A stretch of 64,000 nucleotides of DNA from an uncultured Prevotellaceae bacterium (GCA_946188345.1 CAMHUI010000004.1:1-64000), one strand, 5' to 3'; positions 17,651 through 26,159 are shown, counted from the stretch's first letter. Translations and numbers: made by a program. The notes: generated from the sequence alone by a model not told the origin.

Positions 17651-18679
17651 TCAGCCACCGTGTGCAAGGCGTAAGCCTTGTATTGCCACGGCCGTAGCAT
17701 GGCCGATGCTGCTAATGGTGCCAGTAAGACTGTTAAGGTAATGAAAGTGCTCGTATGCACTTGTAAAGTTTGGCAAATCCTCTGGCCACGGAGCAAGTAC
17801 AAGAAGCGAGCCGTGAGCACACGCCTCGTAACGGCTACGCTCGGGCTTCCAGTAGCGGCTAATAGGTTCTGCTTGCACATGAATCAGTCGAAGATGCCTT
17901 TCCAAGGCCATATTCTTGATACGCTTCTCACATTCTGAAATGCCGGAAGTGACCAGCACGTCTCCGCTTAGGGCTGCCATGATGAGGCGTTGGCTCTCAG
18001 TTTGCCAGTATTCTGTGTTTTCTGTGGGAATACCATCGGTGTAGCGGTGGAACATCACCTGGTGTTTCTCTGGCTGACGAAGAAGAAACATGTTGCCAAA
18101 GGCGCTGTAGCGTGTTCCTCCAATGGTAATGCACAACGCACGTTGGAACAAATCGGGATATTCGCGCCGCATCATGTAGCGTAGCGGATTGTCACGAAGA
18201 TAGCGCTTCCAGTTCTCCAACTGTCCGTCGCGCATCAGGATATGGTCGTTATAGTTAGGCTCAAAGAGGGGAGGACGAGACTCTGTGGCTGACGCCCCAG
18301 ACACGGTGGCTTTCAATTCCCACCAAGCACGACTGACCCCGCCATTGAAAGCACCAATGACGATGCCAAGGTGCTTGCCTTTGGACAATGTCTGATTGAT
18401 GCGGACTATCATGTGCAAATGGTCGGGCATAAGACACACCTGCCAGACATCGACCTCCGGGTAATAATGATGAATCTTAGGAACCTCGCTGTCAAGAACA
18501 GCCTGCCCAAGCACAGACGGTTTTATGTGAGGTCTTTCACCGCCAGTCTTTGTTGTACCAACAATCTCCCCAAAGACAGGAAACCGCCCGGCAACCACAA
18601 TGGTCACCTCGTATGTTCCTGGCACTGCGTAGTTGTGGCCATACATGCGTCGTGTCTGACAACTCTCGCTCATCATCAT
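17651..18679 (-). CDS. REP-associated tyrosine (IS200-like Y1) transposase
   Basis: A 342-residue protein with the HUH motif of Y1 transposases (PDHLHMIV) and a downstream tyrosine region (RYLRDNPLRYMMRREYP). It is much longer than IS200 TnpA (~150) and matches the single-copy RAYT type. RAYTs nick and rejoin single-stranded hairpin elements and scatter REP sequences. The adjoining 17.1-kb hairpin and the long palindromes at 44.2 kb are candidate targets. The gene sits between a non-coding interval and a broken restriction gene, so the position is probably an insertion site. Confidence 0.85.
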   Translation of the reverse strand: MMMSESCQTRRMYGHNYAVPGTYEVTIVVAGRFPVFGEIVGTTKTGGERPHIKPSVLGQAVLDSEVPKIHHYYPEVDVWQVCLMPDHLHMIVRINQTLSKGKHLGIVIGAFNGGVSRAWWELKATVSGASATESRPPLFEPNYNDHILMRDGQLENWKRYLRDNPLRYMMRREYPDLFQRALCITIGGTRYSAFGNMFLLRQPEKHQVMFHRYTDGIPTENTEYWQTESQRLIMAALSGDVLVTSGISECEKRIKNMALERHLRLIHVQAEPISRYWKPERSRYEACAHGSLLVLAPWPEDLPNFTSAYEHFHYLNSLTGTISSIGHATAVAIQGLRLAHGG

Positions 18680-18779
18680 GCGTAATTACCGTGCAAAAAT
18701 AATACTTTTCATCCAAAATCCCTTCGTTTTCACTATGCTAAGTGCGTTTTTTGCTATTTTTTACCTATGATGGGGAGAA

Positions 18780-18890
18780 TTATCCCTTCCCCTCCACAAT
18801 CCTGATTTCTTCCTCCGTCAAGCCGTAGAGCTGATAGACGAGGCGGTCGATTTCGGATTCTAAGGCTGAGGTGTCGGCAGAGCTTTTCGG
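18780..18890 (-). pseudogene. C-terminal remnant of a type IIG/Eco57I-like methylase-restriction enzyme
   Basis: Minus-strand translation gives ALESEIDRLVYQLYGLTEEE followed by a short tail and a stop at 18780. This is the conserved extreme C-terminus of Eco57I/BREX-type N6-adenine methylase-endonucleases. Upstream the frame is lost in an A/T-rich stretch (TTTTCGGTAAAAAAAATC) resembling the degenerate copy at 17290. Between this fragment and hsdR, a second short minus-strand frame (KYIEYRMGDGTVRKVVVK) runs to a stop; its origin is unclear. Confidence 0.6.
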
Positions 18891-18970
18891 TAAAAAAAAT
18901 CTTACATTTCACTACTTCACAACAACCTTCCTCACCGTGCCATCACCCATACGGTATTCGATGTATTTCC

Positions 18971-21421
18971 TCACACCGCACAATACAATCTCCGTTGCAA
19001 CTCGAAGTAATGCTCACGTATGTCAGTAACAGACATCTTTAACCTTTCCTTGGCATCCCTCATAGAGTTAAACCTGATGCTGATAAAGGTCTTCAGTTTG
19101 TCTGTGCCAAGTTCCTTGAAGCCGTTGCAGGCATAGTATTCCAATATAAGGTCATCAAATTCTCGTTGCTCCTTATTCAGCGCATCAACAAACTGTTTCT
19201 TCACCAGTTCCACCCTCTTTGCCCGCTCTATGGGTGTTGAGTCATAGGCTATGTATTCCAGCACGTCGAGCAAGTCGCACTTCTGCATCTTCAGCATATT
19301 CTTCAGCAGATTTAGCTTATCTTCTGCAAAGCCTGCTTCATCAAGCGTTCTCAACAGTTGTTCGCGAGTTTCCGGGTTCGACCATTTTTCTCTCAGGTCA
19401 TCTGATCCAGAGAAGAATTCCGGGATTCTGCCAAAGAGTTTCTTCACGTATTCATCAAGACTGATGAACTCGTCGCCAAAGAATATCTTCTGCTCCCAAG
19501 TCGTTTCAAGAGAGAGTCTTCTCCCATTAGACAATTTGATATCTATCAGATTTGTCTTAGGCCCTTCACATGTGCAAGGCAGATTGCCGCATACGGGGCA
19601 AGGCTCTGGCTCTCTGAACATTCCGCCGCTACCATCTTCCTCTGGCATTGTATAACGTTTCTTCTTACAAGTGCAAGGCCAGTTGCCACATACGGGGCAA
19701 TAGGTGTCGCCATCCCACTCCGGGTCTTTGAACATTTCAGTTGCTCCCACAAAGTCATAGATGGTGAAATAATACTTCTTGTCGAACAAGCGCGTGCCAC
19801 GACCTATGATTTGCTTAAACTCCACAATGTTCTGCACAGGGCGCATCAATACGATGTTGCGCACATTGCGGGCGTCAACACCAGTACTCAACTTATACGA
19901 GGTGGTCAGAATCGTGGGCAATAGTTTCTCGTTGTCTTGGAAGGTTCGCAGTGTTGCCTCTCCCACTTCTCCGTCATCAGCCGTCACTCGCTCACAATAG
20001 TTGTTGGCTGGTCGCCGTTTGTGTTTGTTCACCATATCGCGCACTATCATGGCGTGCTTCTGTGTGGCACAGAAGATGATGGTCTTTTCGTCGGGGTCAA
20101 TCTTGTTCAGCAACTCCTGCACACGATGTTCGTCACGTTCCTTTATCTGTATTCTGCCATTATAAAAGTCCGACTCCGTATAAATCTTTTCCGGGTCCAC
20201 CTCTCCGCTCTTCACCTTATCGCCTTCCTCATACTGGTAGTCATCAATGTTACTCGTCGATATGTCCACACGGAAAGGAACAAGGAAACCGTCCTCAATG
20301 CCTTGTTTCAGCGAGTAGGTATATACGGGCTCTCCAAAGTAGGCATAGGTATTGGCATTGTCCTTTCTTCTTGGCGTAGCAGTCATACCCAGTTGATAAG
20401 CTGAGTCAAAGTATTCCATCAACTTACGCCACTCGCTTTCATCGTTGGCACCGCCACGATGACATTCGTCGATGATGATGAAGTCAAAGAAGTCGCGCTC
20501 ATACTGCATATAGTATGGCTGGTCGTTTGAGCCTTCAGGAATACCGATGCCTTGTTCCTCTGCCTTCTGCGCATTAGGTGAAGTCATCATCGTCTGGAAG
20601 ATGGTGAAATAAAGGTTGCGGGCTGTGGGGACTCTGTAGTTATTCTTTCGCAGTTCCTTGGGCGTCATGCGGCACATCGCGTCCTCAGGGAACTGGTCGA
20701 AGTCGTTGATGGCCTGGTTCGCAAGGATGTTTCTGTCAGAGATAAACAGGATTCTCGGCGCACGCTCTACACCCTTTGTCGACCACTTCGTCTGCGTCAG
20801 CTTCCAGCATATCTGGAAAGCCGTATAGGTCTTTCCCGTACCTGTCGCCATTGTCAGCAAGATGCGGTTGCGCTGCTTTGCCACTGCCTCCAGCACATTC
20901 TTGATGGCTATCTCCTGATAGTAACGAGGCTGGCGCCCGCCACTACGATTCAGCGCACACAGGTTGAACTTGTCGCGCCAAGGGTTCTCTTCAGGAAAGG
21001 TCATCTGCCACAAGTCCTGTGGCGTTGGGAAACTGTCTATATCATGTTCCTTGCTGGGGATGACATAATCACCCTTACCATTCTTCACACCCATGTCGAT
21101 AAACCATATCTCATCGCCATTGGTGCTGTAGGTGTAGCGAATATTCAGGGCATCGGCATAGAGCTTGGCTTGCCCTACACCCTCAGACACATCCTTCTCG
21201 TCGCTCTTGGCCTCAATCACGGCCAATTTGATACCCTTGTATTCCAGGATATAGTCAGCCTTCTTAGGGTTCTTGTTACCAGTAGTCGTGATGCGTCCAG
21301 GAGCTATATAGGCACTTTGCTCCACCAGTATCTTACTGCCTAGAACAATCCCCCAGCCGGCATCCCGCAGCTTGGGGTCTATCTTGTTCAGTCGGGTCTG
21401 CGCTTCGTTCATAATAGTCAA
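18971..21421 (-). CDS. hsdR: type I restriction enzyme, R subunit
   Basis: 816 residues. An N-terminal PD-(D/E)xK-like nuclease (DYILEYKGIKLAVIEAK, about 56-72) precedes two RecA-like helicase lobes: Walker A MATGTGKTYTA (191-201), DECHRGG motif II, then IGRGTRL motif VI. It is the translocating, cutting subunit of a type I system. After the helicase come two zinc-knuckle-like CPVCGNxPCTC motifs, one near CPVCGNWPCTC and a repeat CPVCGNLPCTC, an uncommon insertion. It is the last gene of the hsdM-hsdS-orf-hsdR operon, starting 3 bp after the membrane-protein gene. Confidence 0.93.
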   Translation of the reverse strand: MTIMNEAQTRLNKIDPKLRDAGWGIVLGSKILVEQSAYIAPGRITTTGNKNPKKADYILEYKGIKLAVIEAKSDEKDVSEGVGQAKLYADALNIRYTYSTNGDEIWFIDMGVKNGKGDYVIPSKEHDIDSFPTPQDLWQMTFPEENPWRDKFNLCALNRSGGRQPRYYQEIAIKNVLEAVAKQRNRILLTMATGTGKTYTAFQICWKLTQTKWSTKGVERAPRILFISDRNILANQAINDFDQFPEDAMCRMTPKELRKNNYRVPTARNLYFTIFQTMMTSPNAQKAEEQGIGIPEGSNDQPYYMQYERDFFDFIIIDECHRGGANDESEWRKLMEYFDSAYQLGMTATPRRKDNANTYAYFGEPVYTYSLKQGIEDGFLVPFRVDISTSNIDDYQYEEGDKVKSGEVDPEKIYTESDFYNGRIQIKERDEHRVQELLNKIDPDEKTIIFCATQKHAMIVRDMVNKHKRRPANNYCERVTADDGEVGEATLRTFQDNEKLLPTILTTSYKLSTGVDARNVRNIVLMRPVQNIVEFKQIIGRGTRLFDKKYYFTIYDFVGATEMFKDPEWDGDTYCPVCGNWPCTCKKKRYTMPEEDGSGGMFREPEPCPVCGNLPCTCEGPKTNLIDIKLSNGRRLSLETTWEQKIFFGDEFISLDEYVKKLFGRIPEFFSGSDDLREKWSNPETREQLLRTLDEAGFAEDKLNLLKNMLKMQKCDLLDVLEYIAYDSTPIERAKRVELVKKQFVDALNKEQREFDDLILEYYACNGFKELGTDKLKTFISIRFNSMRDAKERLKMSVTDIREHYFELQRRLYCAV

Positions 21422-21424
21422 TTA

Positions 21425-22090
21425 TTATCTATCGGAAAATAACATACGTTTACCTACTGCATAACCAGCACCCCAAAGAGTAATCCCAAGTCCTATAATA
21501 GAGGTGATTCCTTTGACAGATATTTCACTAACGACAAATGTTTCATTATTTCTATCCTCTAAATGAATACCAAACAAACCATATAAGGAGAAAAAGAGAA
21601 GGAAAGCAAAAAACAGAACAATAATTGAAACATACCAAAATTCTATTGTACGTGCTCTTTTAACTTTAATAATTTTATCCTTAATTTCCTTTTTAAACTC
21701 GTCCTCCAGTTCTTTAAACTTATATTTCGTCAAAACGTAAGCAACGTCTTTGATATTTCTATCGCTTTTATCCACTATGCCATATAATGATTCTTCAAAA
21801 TACTCGGGTGTTGTCTCCATAATTTCTTTAACTTTAGCCCGAGTTAAGGCTTTATAATGCTCTCCATCTTTCAAATGGGTTCGTTTCAAATACAATTTGT
21901 ATTGATCTTCTATTCTATCTGAAATTATAGCAGGAACCATATCCTTTCTAAGTTTAGCCACTTTAGTAACATAATAAAGGATATATGCAATCTGCTCTTT
22001 GGGAGGTTGGTCGTCGAAGTTTATTATGTCAAAATAATCTTCTAACGTAAGTATGATTTTTATATCTCTTTCCATAACTGTACTATTCAA
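21425..22090 (-). CDS. two-helix membrane protein embedded in the type I RM operon
   Basis: 221 residues, lower in GC than its neighbours. The first ~145 residues are charged, helical and probably cytoplasmic. Then come two transmembrane segments (FWYVSIIVLFFAFLLFFSLYG, about 151-171, and a second near 190-212) joined by a short polar loop. No known domain is recognised. The start overlaps the hsdS stop by 8 bp and the stop is 3 bp before hsdR, so it is translationally coupled with the RM genes. A membrane effector or helper of the RM system is possible; nothing in the sequence proves it. Confidence 0.75.
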   Translation of the reverse strand: MNSTVMERDIKIILTLEDYFDIINFDDQPPKEQIAYILYYVTKVAKLRKDMVPAIISDRIEDQYKLYLKRTHLKDGEHYKALTRAKVKEIMETTPEYFEESLYGIVDKSDRNIKDVAYVLTKYKFKELEDEFKKEIKDKIIKVKRARTIEFWYVSIIVLFFAFLLFFSLYGLFGIHLEDRNNETFVVSEISVKGITSIIGLGITLWGAGYAVGKRMLFSDR

Positions 22091-23219
22091 AAACTTGTCG
22101 TAATATTGCTTGTTTCAATGCGTCGCACTCCTGAAACATCTTGTCGAAGTTCGCTTGGAGGCGGTCAACTTTGGATTTCAGAGAGTCGAGAGTGGCAACG
22201 ATGGATTGCTGCTCGGAGAGAGGGGGCACAGGAATGCTAATCGCTTTTAATGCTGGGGCGTTTGTATGAACAACCTTCAGTTTCGTTTTACCCAATCCCT
22301 TTTGTCTTATGGCTTCTGGAGTAGTCAGAGCATAAGCAAGAAACTTCGGATTTTGATTATGTTTCATGCAAATAATATCGCCACCACAGAGGCATTTTTC
22401 ATTACCCAAATAAGCTATCGTCTTACCTATATCCTCTACGCTTTCACCTGTTATTGCAAATAATAAATCACCATGTTCGAAATACTTTGGAGAAGATATG
22501 TATTCTTCTTTTGTGTGCGAAACACAAGTATCAAATCCAACATTATAAGTCGTGTATATTTCTCCATATCTAACACAGGGCGTTCCTTCTTTTGTTACTT
22601 GGTCACGTCTTATTCCACAACCTCTGTACATATCAGTTGCTAAATCACCAAGCGTCTTTTCTTCCCACCCTTCTTTTGGTTCCATCATTTCTTTGAGTGA
22701 TGCTTGGAAGAGGGCTTTGGCTTCATTGAGTGCTTTTTCTGCATTAGCCTTCATTGCATCTATCTTTGCAAAAGCAGAGTCCAGATAATCTACGATGGAT
22801 AGCTGCTCGGAGAGAGGTGGGATGGGAACGGAAATGGAACACATTTTCTCTTGATTTAATTTAGGAACAGTTACACCGGTTATATAACTTTGCAGATTTG
22901 AATAGTTCAGGAAATAAATTAGCCAATAATCACTTATTACCTCTCTCCTAGGTCTTAAGGCATGAGCGTGATTATTCACCCAACTTTTACCTTCAATGCG
23001 GTATGCAGAACATTCTCCTGCTCCCCATTTTGCGCCATCTTCCCCTAATAAAACAAGAGGCTCATCGAATATATAATCCTTAACATAATCTAGCAACCCA
23101 GTTGCACCATAATACGGAATTGCACCGGATTCCCTTTTAGATTTTGTAATCGGCTTCCTTCGTGAATCAAGAATGTCGCAACATTCCTTTATTGTCAATA
23201 ATTCCCACCCTTCTTTCAT
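22083..23219 (-). CDS. hsdS: type I restriction enzyme, specificity (S) subunit
   Basis: 378 residues with two target-recognition domains, each followed by a conserved helical spacer: IPPLSEQLSIVDYLDSAFAKIDAMK near 165 and VPPLSEQQSIVATLDSLKSKVDRLQ near 345. HsdS chooses the bipartite DNA target for methylation and cleavage. Its ATG overlaps the hsdM stop (ATGA). The recognition domains are AT-richer than hsdM, as is usual for exchanged TRDs. No inverted repeats for phase-variable shuffling were seen. Confidence 0.93.
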   Translation of the reverse strand: MKEGWELLTIKECCDILDSRRKPITKSKRESGAIPYYGATGLLDYVKDYIFDEPLVLLGEDGAKWGAGECSAYRIEGKSWVNNHAHALRPRREVISDYWLIYFLNYSNLQSYITGVTVPKLNQEKMCSISVPIPPLSEQLSIVDYLDSAFAKIDAMKANAEKALNEAKALFQASLKEMMEPKEGWEEKTLGDLATDMYRGCGIRRDQVTKEGTPCVRYGEIYTTYNVGFDTCVSHTKEEYISSPKYFEHGDLLFAITGESVEDIGKTIAYLGNEKCLCGGDIICMKHNQNPKFLAYALTTPEAIRQKGLGKTKLKVVHTNAPALKAISIPVPPLSEQQSIVATLDSLKSKVDRLQANFDKMFQECDALKQAILRQVFE

Positions 23220-24673
23220 TTCACCATCTCCATGATTTCGTTGATAAGCGTCTGATTCTCGCTATTGAGGGCAAGGATAGTTTCAGCGATCTCGCTGGGG
23301 GTGCGCTCGTCCACTTCCTCTACTTTGTTAGGGTTCTTAACGCTCAGGTCGCAACTGTCATCGAGGGTGCTGACATCGAGTGTCCATGAATGTTCGCTCT
23401 CTACCTTTGTTTTCTGCAAAGTAAGGAACTCCTGCATATCAGCCTCCGTCAATGGCTGCGTCTTGGTGAAGTGCTTATCTACCTGATAGTACCAAATCTT
23501 CTGCGTCGGCTCGCCCTTGGTGAAGAACAAAACAACCGTCTTCACGCCAGCACCCGTGAACACGCCACTGGGCAGGTCGAGAATGGTATGAAGATTACAA
23601 TTCTCCAAAAGCATTTTTCTTATCGCGCTGGCATCACCATTGCTCAGGAAGGTGTTCTTGATGACTATGCCAGCACGACCGCCAGCCTTCAGCATCTTGA
23701 TGAAGTGTTGCATGAACATATAGGCTGTCTCGGAGGTGCGAATTTCAAAGTTCTGCAACACCTCACCACGCTCATTGCCGCCAAAGGGTGGATTGGCAAG
23801 GATGACGTTTTTGCGGTCGCTCTCCTGTATCTGACTGAGATTCATGGCAAGGGTGTTGCCATGCGTGATGTTGGGGGCAGAAACGCCGTGGAAGATCATG
23901 TTCATCGTGGCGATGATATAGGGCAGTCCTTTCTTCTCCTTGCCAAAGAAGGTGTTGTGCTGCAACGTCTCGTGGTCTTTCACGCTCTTGATCTTATCCT
24001 TCATGTAGAGGAACGCCTCGCAGAGGAAACCAGCCGAACCACAGGCAGGGTCATAGACCGTCTCGCCTATCTTTGGGTCAACCACCTTGATGATGCTGCG
24101 AATCAGAGGGCGCGGAGTGTAATACTCACCACCATTGCGCCCTGCATTGCCCATACGCTGGATATTGCTCTCATAAAGAACGGTCATTTCGTGCTTGTCC
24201 TCGGCACTTTGGAAGTGGAGTTCATCAATCATGTTGATAATCTCACGCATGTTGAAGCCTGAGCGAATCTTGTTGTGCAGTTCTCCAAAGATTTCACCTA
24301 TCTTATACTCCAGCGAATCGGTAGTGGTAGCCGTATTCTGGAAGTCTTTGAGGTAGGGAAAAAGCTTCTGGTCAACAAATTCCACCAGGTCGTCGCCACT
24401 CATGGCATTGACAGTATCGAGCACCATTCGGCCCGTCTGCGGGTCGCGCTTCTTGGGTGTTGCCCATTGGCTCCAGCGATAGAAGCCAGAAACCAGTCGC
24501 TTGTAGGACTTGCCATCAAGTTCGGCTTCCTCCTCACGTTCCGTTTCCAGATCGTCGAGGTACTTCAGGAACAGCATCCACGATTTCTGCTCCAAATAAT
24601 CAAGTTCACTACCACACCCCTGCTCCTTCCACAGGATTTGGTCAATAGCCTTGAATGTGTTTTCGTATTTCAT
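23216..24673 (-). CDS. hsdM: type I restriction-modification N6-adenine methylase, M subunit
   Basis: 485 residues with an N-terminal HsdM helical domain and a class-gamma N6-adenine methyltransferase core: SAM motif I VYDPACGSAGFL (about 207-218) and catalytic motif IV NPPFGG. With HsdS it methylates the target. The gene opens the operon and is preceded by a ~350-nt untranslated leader that holds the structured RNA, unusually long for an RM operon. Confidence 0.95.
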   Translation of the reverse strand: MKYENTFKAIDQILWKEQGCGSELDYLEQKSWMLFLKYLDDLETEREEEAELDGKSYKRLVSGFYRWSQWATPKKRDPQTGRMVLDTVNAMSGDDLVEFVDQKLFPYLKDFQNTATTTDSLEYKIGEIFGELHNKIRSGFNMREIINMIDELHFQSAEDKHEMTVLYESNIQRMGNAGRNGGEYYTPRPLIRSIIKVVDPKIGETVYDPACGSAGFLCEAFLYMKDKIKSVKDHETLQHNTFFGKEKKGLPYIIATMNMIFHGVSAPNITHGNTLAMNLSQIQESDRKNVILANPPFGGNERGEVLQNFEIRTSETAYMFMQHFIKMLKAGGRAGIVIKNTFLSNGDASAIRKMLLENCNLHTILDLPSGVFTGAGVKTVVLFFTKGEPTQKIWYYQVDKHFTKTQPLTEADMQEFLTLQKTKVESEHSWTLDVSTLDDSCDLSVKNPNKVEEVDERTPSEIAETILALNSENQTLINEIMEMVK

Positions 24674-24749
24674 TTATCTCTTGTTTTAGTCAGCATACAG
24701 ACTATATCTTCAGGCTTGCTTACAGGTAAAGACCAAGAGACCTCAGGAC

Positions 24750-24779
24750 ACAAAAGAAGCGCGAGTCATGGCTCTTCTC
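24750..24779 (-). terminator. terminator-like hairpin at the end of leader RNA A
   Basis: On the minus strand, GAAGAGC and GCGCTTC pair (one mismatch) and are followed by TTTTGT. The hairpin is imperfect, about 75 bp before the hsdM ATG, and corresponds in position to the stronger terminator of leader B. It could act as an attenuator. Confidence 0.4.
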
Positions 24780-25025
24780 TTGAATCTTGAGGTCCTCGGA
24801 ATGTACCTGTAACACTAGATATAAGTCATGCCCGCGCTATACGCACGGGCATCGGCTGACTTACTCAAAGTGTTACATCATTGAAATTTCCGAGGTTTCA
24901 AGATTCTCTGAATAAATAGCTGATGCTATTGTTTTAACCAACGAAAATCATACCGCCACCCTGCGCTCAGGGATTCCACGCCTGATGTGTGAGGTCGGCG
25001 CCGTCAACGACGATTCAGCGATACT
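24750..25025 (-). ncRNA. structured leader RNA, copy A (upstream of hsdM)
   Basis: Minus-strand RNA from a likely TSS near 25025 to a terminator-like hairpin at 24779-24750. In order, it has a 5' AACAAGTATCGC-GAA end, a small hairpin (CGTCG/CGGCG), a CCCTG-AGCG-CAGGG hairpin followed by GGCGGTATGATTTT (24972-24941), an AATAGC/GCTATT hairpin and a long hairpin. The long hairpin is closed by TTCCGAGG...CAAGATT arms (24905-24888 with 24801-24783) and capped by the ATGCCCGTGC/GCGCGGGCAT stem. Copy B shares the 5' end, the core and the capped stem, with compensatory changes. It may be a cis-regulator or a free RNA. I know no named family that fits. Confidence 0.7.
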
Positions 25026-25031
25026 TGTTTG

Positions 25032-25039
25032 CAAAAGTA
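25032..25039 (-). promoter_or_regulatory. -7 box of leader RNA A
   Basis: TTCGTACTTTTGCAAACAAG on the minus strand fits the TAnnTTTG consensus (TACTTTTG) and is almost identical to the promoter of leader B. A convincing -33 element was not found. Confidence 0.55.
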
Positions 25040-25078
25040 CGAAATAATTCGGATTCAACACAGAAAAAAGGGAAAAAT

Positions 25079-25234
25079 GTTGAATTTCATTCTCCGTTTT
25101 CTCGCCATGGCAAAGTTCAAACAAGTTTGGCTCTGCTCATCTGGCTTAACGAAAAGGTTGAATTTCATTCTCCGTTTTCTCGCCATGGCAAAGCTCAAAC
25201 AAGTTTGGCTCTGCTCATCTGGCTTAACGAAAAC
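25079..25234. repeat. two near-identical 78-bp tandem copies
   Basis: Copies start at 25079 and 25157 (GTTGAATTTCATTCTCCGTT) and differ at two bases. They lie between the leader A promoter and the tmRNA promoter. The unit is open in several frames, giving repeated track ORFs on both strands, but none looks like a real gene. Confidence 0.85.
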
Positions 25235-25299
25235 GTTCATAATTTTTCGATGTTGAGTGGGTGTTTCTCTGAGAAAATGTTAAATTTCGGGGGCTATTG

Positions 25300-25330
25300 T
25301 TGGTGTAACAAAGGAAAATGCGTACCTTTG
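25300..25330 (+). promoter_or_regulatory. promoter of the tmRNA gene
   Basis: TTG at 25300-25302 is followed 20 bp later by TACCTTTG at 25323-25330, about 26 bp before the mature tmRNA 5' end. Confidence 0.7.
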
Positions 25331-25355
25331 CAGCGGATTACTACATCTATAATCT

Positions 25356-25753
25356 GGGGTTGACTGGATTTGACAGCGGGTTGAGATGGTACGTAAGCAC
25401 GCGGAGCCTCGGAGGCTATCTCCTTAAACGAAGCTTTCAGAAAATTAATTGGCAACAATGAGTATGCTCTCGCTGCCTAATCGAAGTATAGTAGATTACT
25501 GGCTTTATTCCTTCACCAGGTGAGGGAACGAGACGTCGCTCCAAGGATGTTTTTCCGAATCTGAGGGTTCAGCGGCGCAGACAAATCGGGAATAGTCCGG
25601 CAGGTGCCTCGACGGCCGGGCGAAACTTTAGAGGATAAGGCTGCGGTTGGTGGTCCAGGTCTTGCCACAGCACGAAAACCAAAGGCTGGAATAAGCGTGT
25701 AGAAAGCGTATGGTTTCCCTGTTTGGACGCGGGTTCGACTCCCGCCAGCTCCA
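25356..25753 (+). tRNA. ssrA: transfer-messenger RNA (tmRNA)
   Basis: The 5' GGGGTTG pairs with the 3' CAGCTCC to form a seven-base-pair acceptor stem. The T-arm GCGGGTTCGACTCCCGC is intact, and CCA is only partly encoded. The mRNA-like part encodes the tag GNNEYALAA ending TAA (25451-25480), close to the GENNYALAA-type tag of Bacteroidales. tmRNA rescues stalled ribosomes and tags nascent proteins for ClpXP. It is placed under tRNA because no tmRNA type is available. Confidence 0.93.
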
Positions 25754-25761
25754 CAAAAAGA

Positions 25762-25799
25762 ACAGACATCGGCATCTATAGCCCGCTGTCTGTTTTTTG
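25762..25799 (+). terminator. tmRNA terminator
   Basis: ACAGACA pairs with TGTCTGT around an 18-nt loop and is followed by a T-run directly after the mature tmRNA 3' end. Confidence 0.8.
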
Positions 25800-26151
25800 T
25801 TTTAAGTTTTTGGCCATTTTACTTTGTTTTGTAAAATTTATTTACCATCCATACAGATATCTTGTTAGGATGTATATGCATTGGCTTCGACGAAGGAATC
25901 AAGCAGGCATTGCATTGGAAGAAGCAAAGCTTTTAATCTAAAACAGGACAAATGGAGGGAGTTTCCGTAAAGATACTTGGCCCCAACAATCAGCTGTAGA
26001 TAAAGAATCCGTTACTTGTAAAGATATTTCAAACCCATCTGCCGCCAGTTGAAAATGTGCAGGAAATGGCGGAAGATGGAGAGGGCTGCACAAAAACTTG
26101 CTTCTGTGCAACTTTTAAGAAAAAAAGCACTTTTTTTCAAAGAAAAAGCAT
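25800..26151. other. intergenic interval between tmRNA and the polysaccharide locus
   Basis: No gene is supported. The track ORF at 25723-25941 runs out of the tmRNA and has no family resemblance. tmRNA 3' ends are frequent integration sites, so this may be scar sequence, but no direct repeat of the tmRNA end was found. Confidence 0.4.
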
Positions 26152-26159
26152 TACCTTTG
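26152..26159 (+). promoter_or_regulatory. -7 box for the polysaccharide locus
   Basis: TACCTTTG followed by C fits TAnnTTTGC and lies 66 bp upstream of the first export gene. No obvious TTG lies at the usual -33 distance. Confidence 0.5.

Noticed and set aside
18891-18970. Continuation of hsdR into KYIEYRMGDGTVRKVVVK
   Set aside because: It is in another frame after the hsdR stop; a frameshift is possible but cannot be shown here.
24750-25025. 6S RNA or HEARO/IscB guide RNA as identity of the leader
   Set aside because: No IscB or RuvC-type gene follows, and two RM-linked copies do not fit a single housekeeping 6S gene; neither can be excluded without a model search.
24990-25240. Small repeat-encoded proteins on both strands
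   Set aside because: Both strands are open because the 78-bp unit is a multiple of three; no RBS or family support.
25723-25941. Protein gene overlapping the tmRNA 3' end
   Set aside because: It starts inside the tmRNA and its terminator and has no recognisable features.
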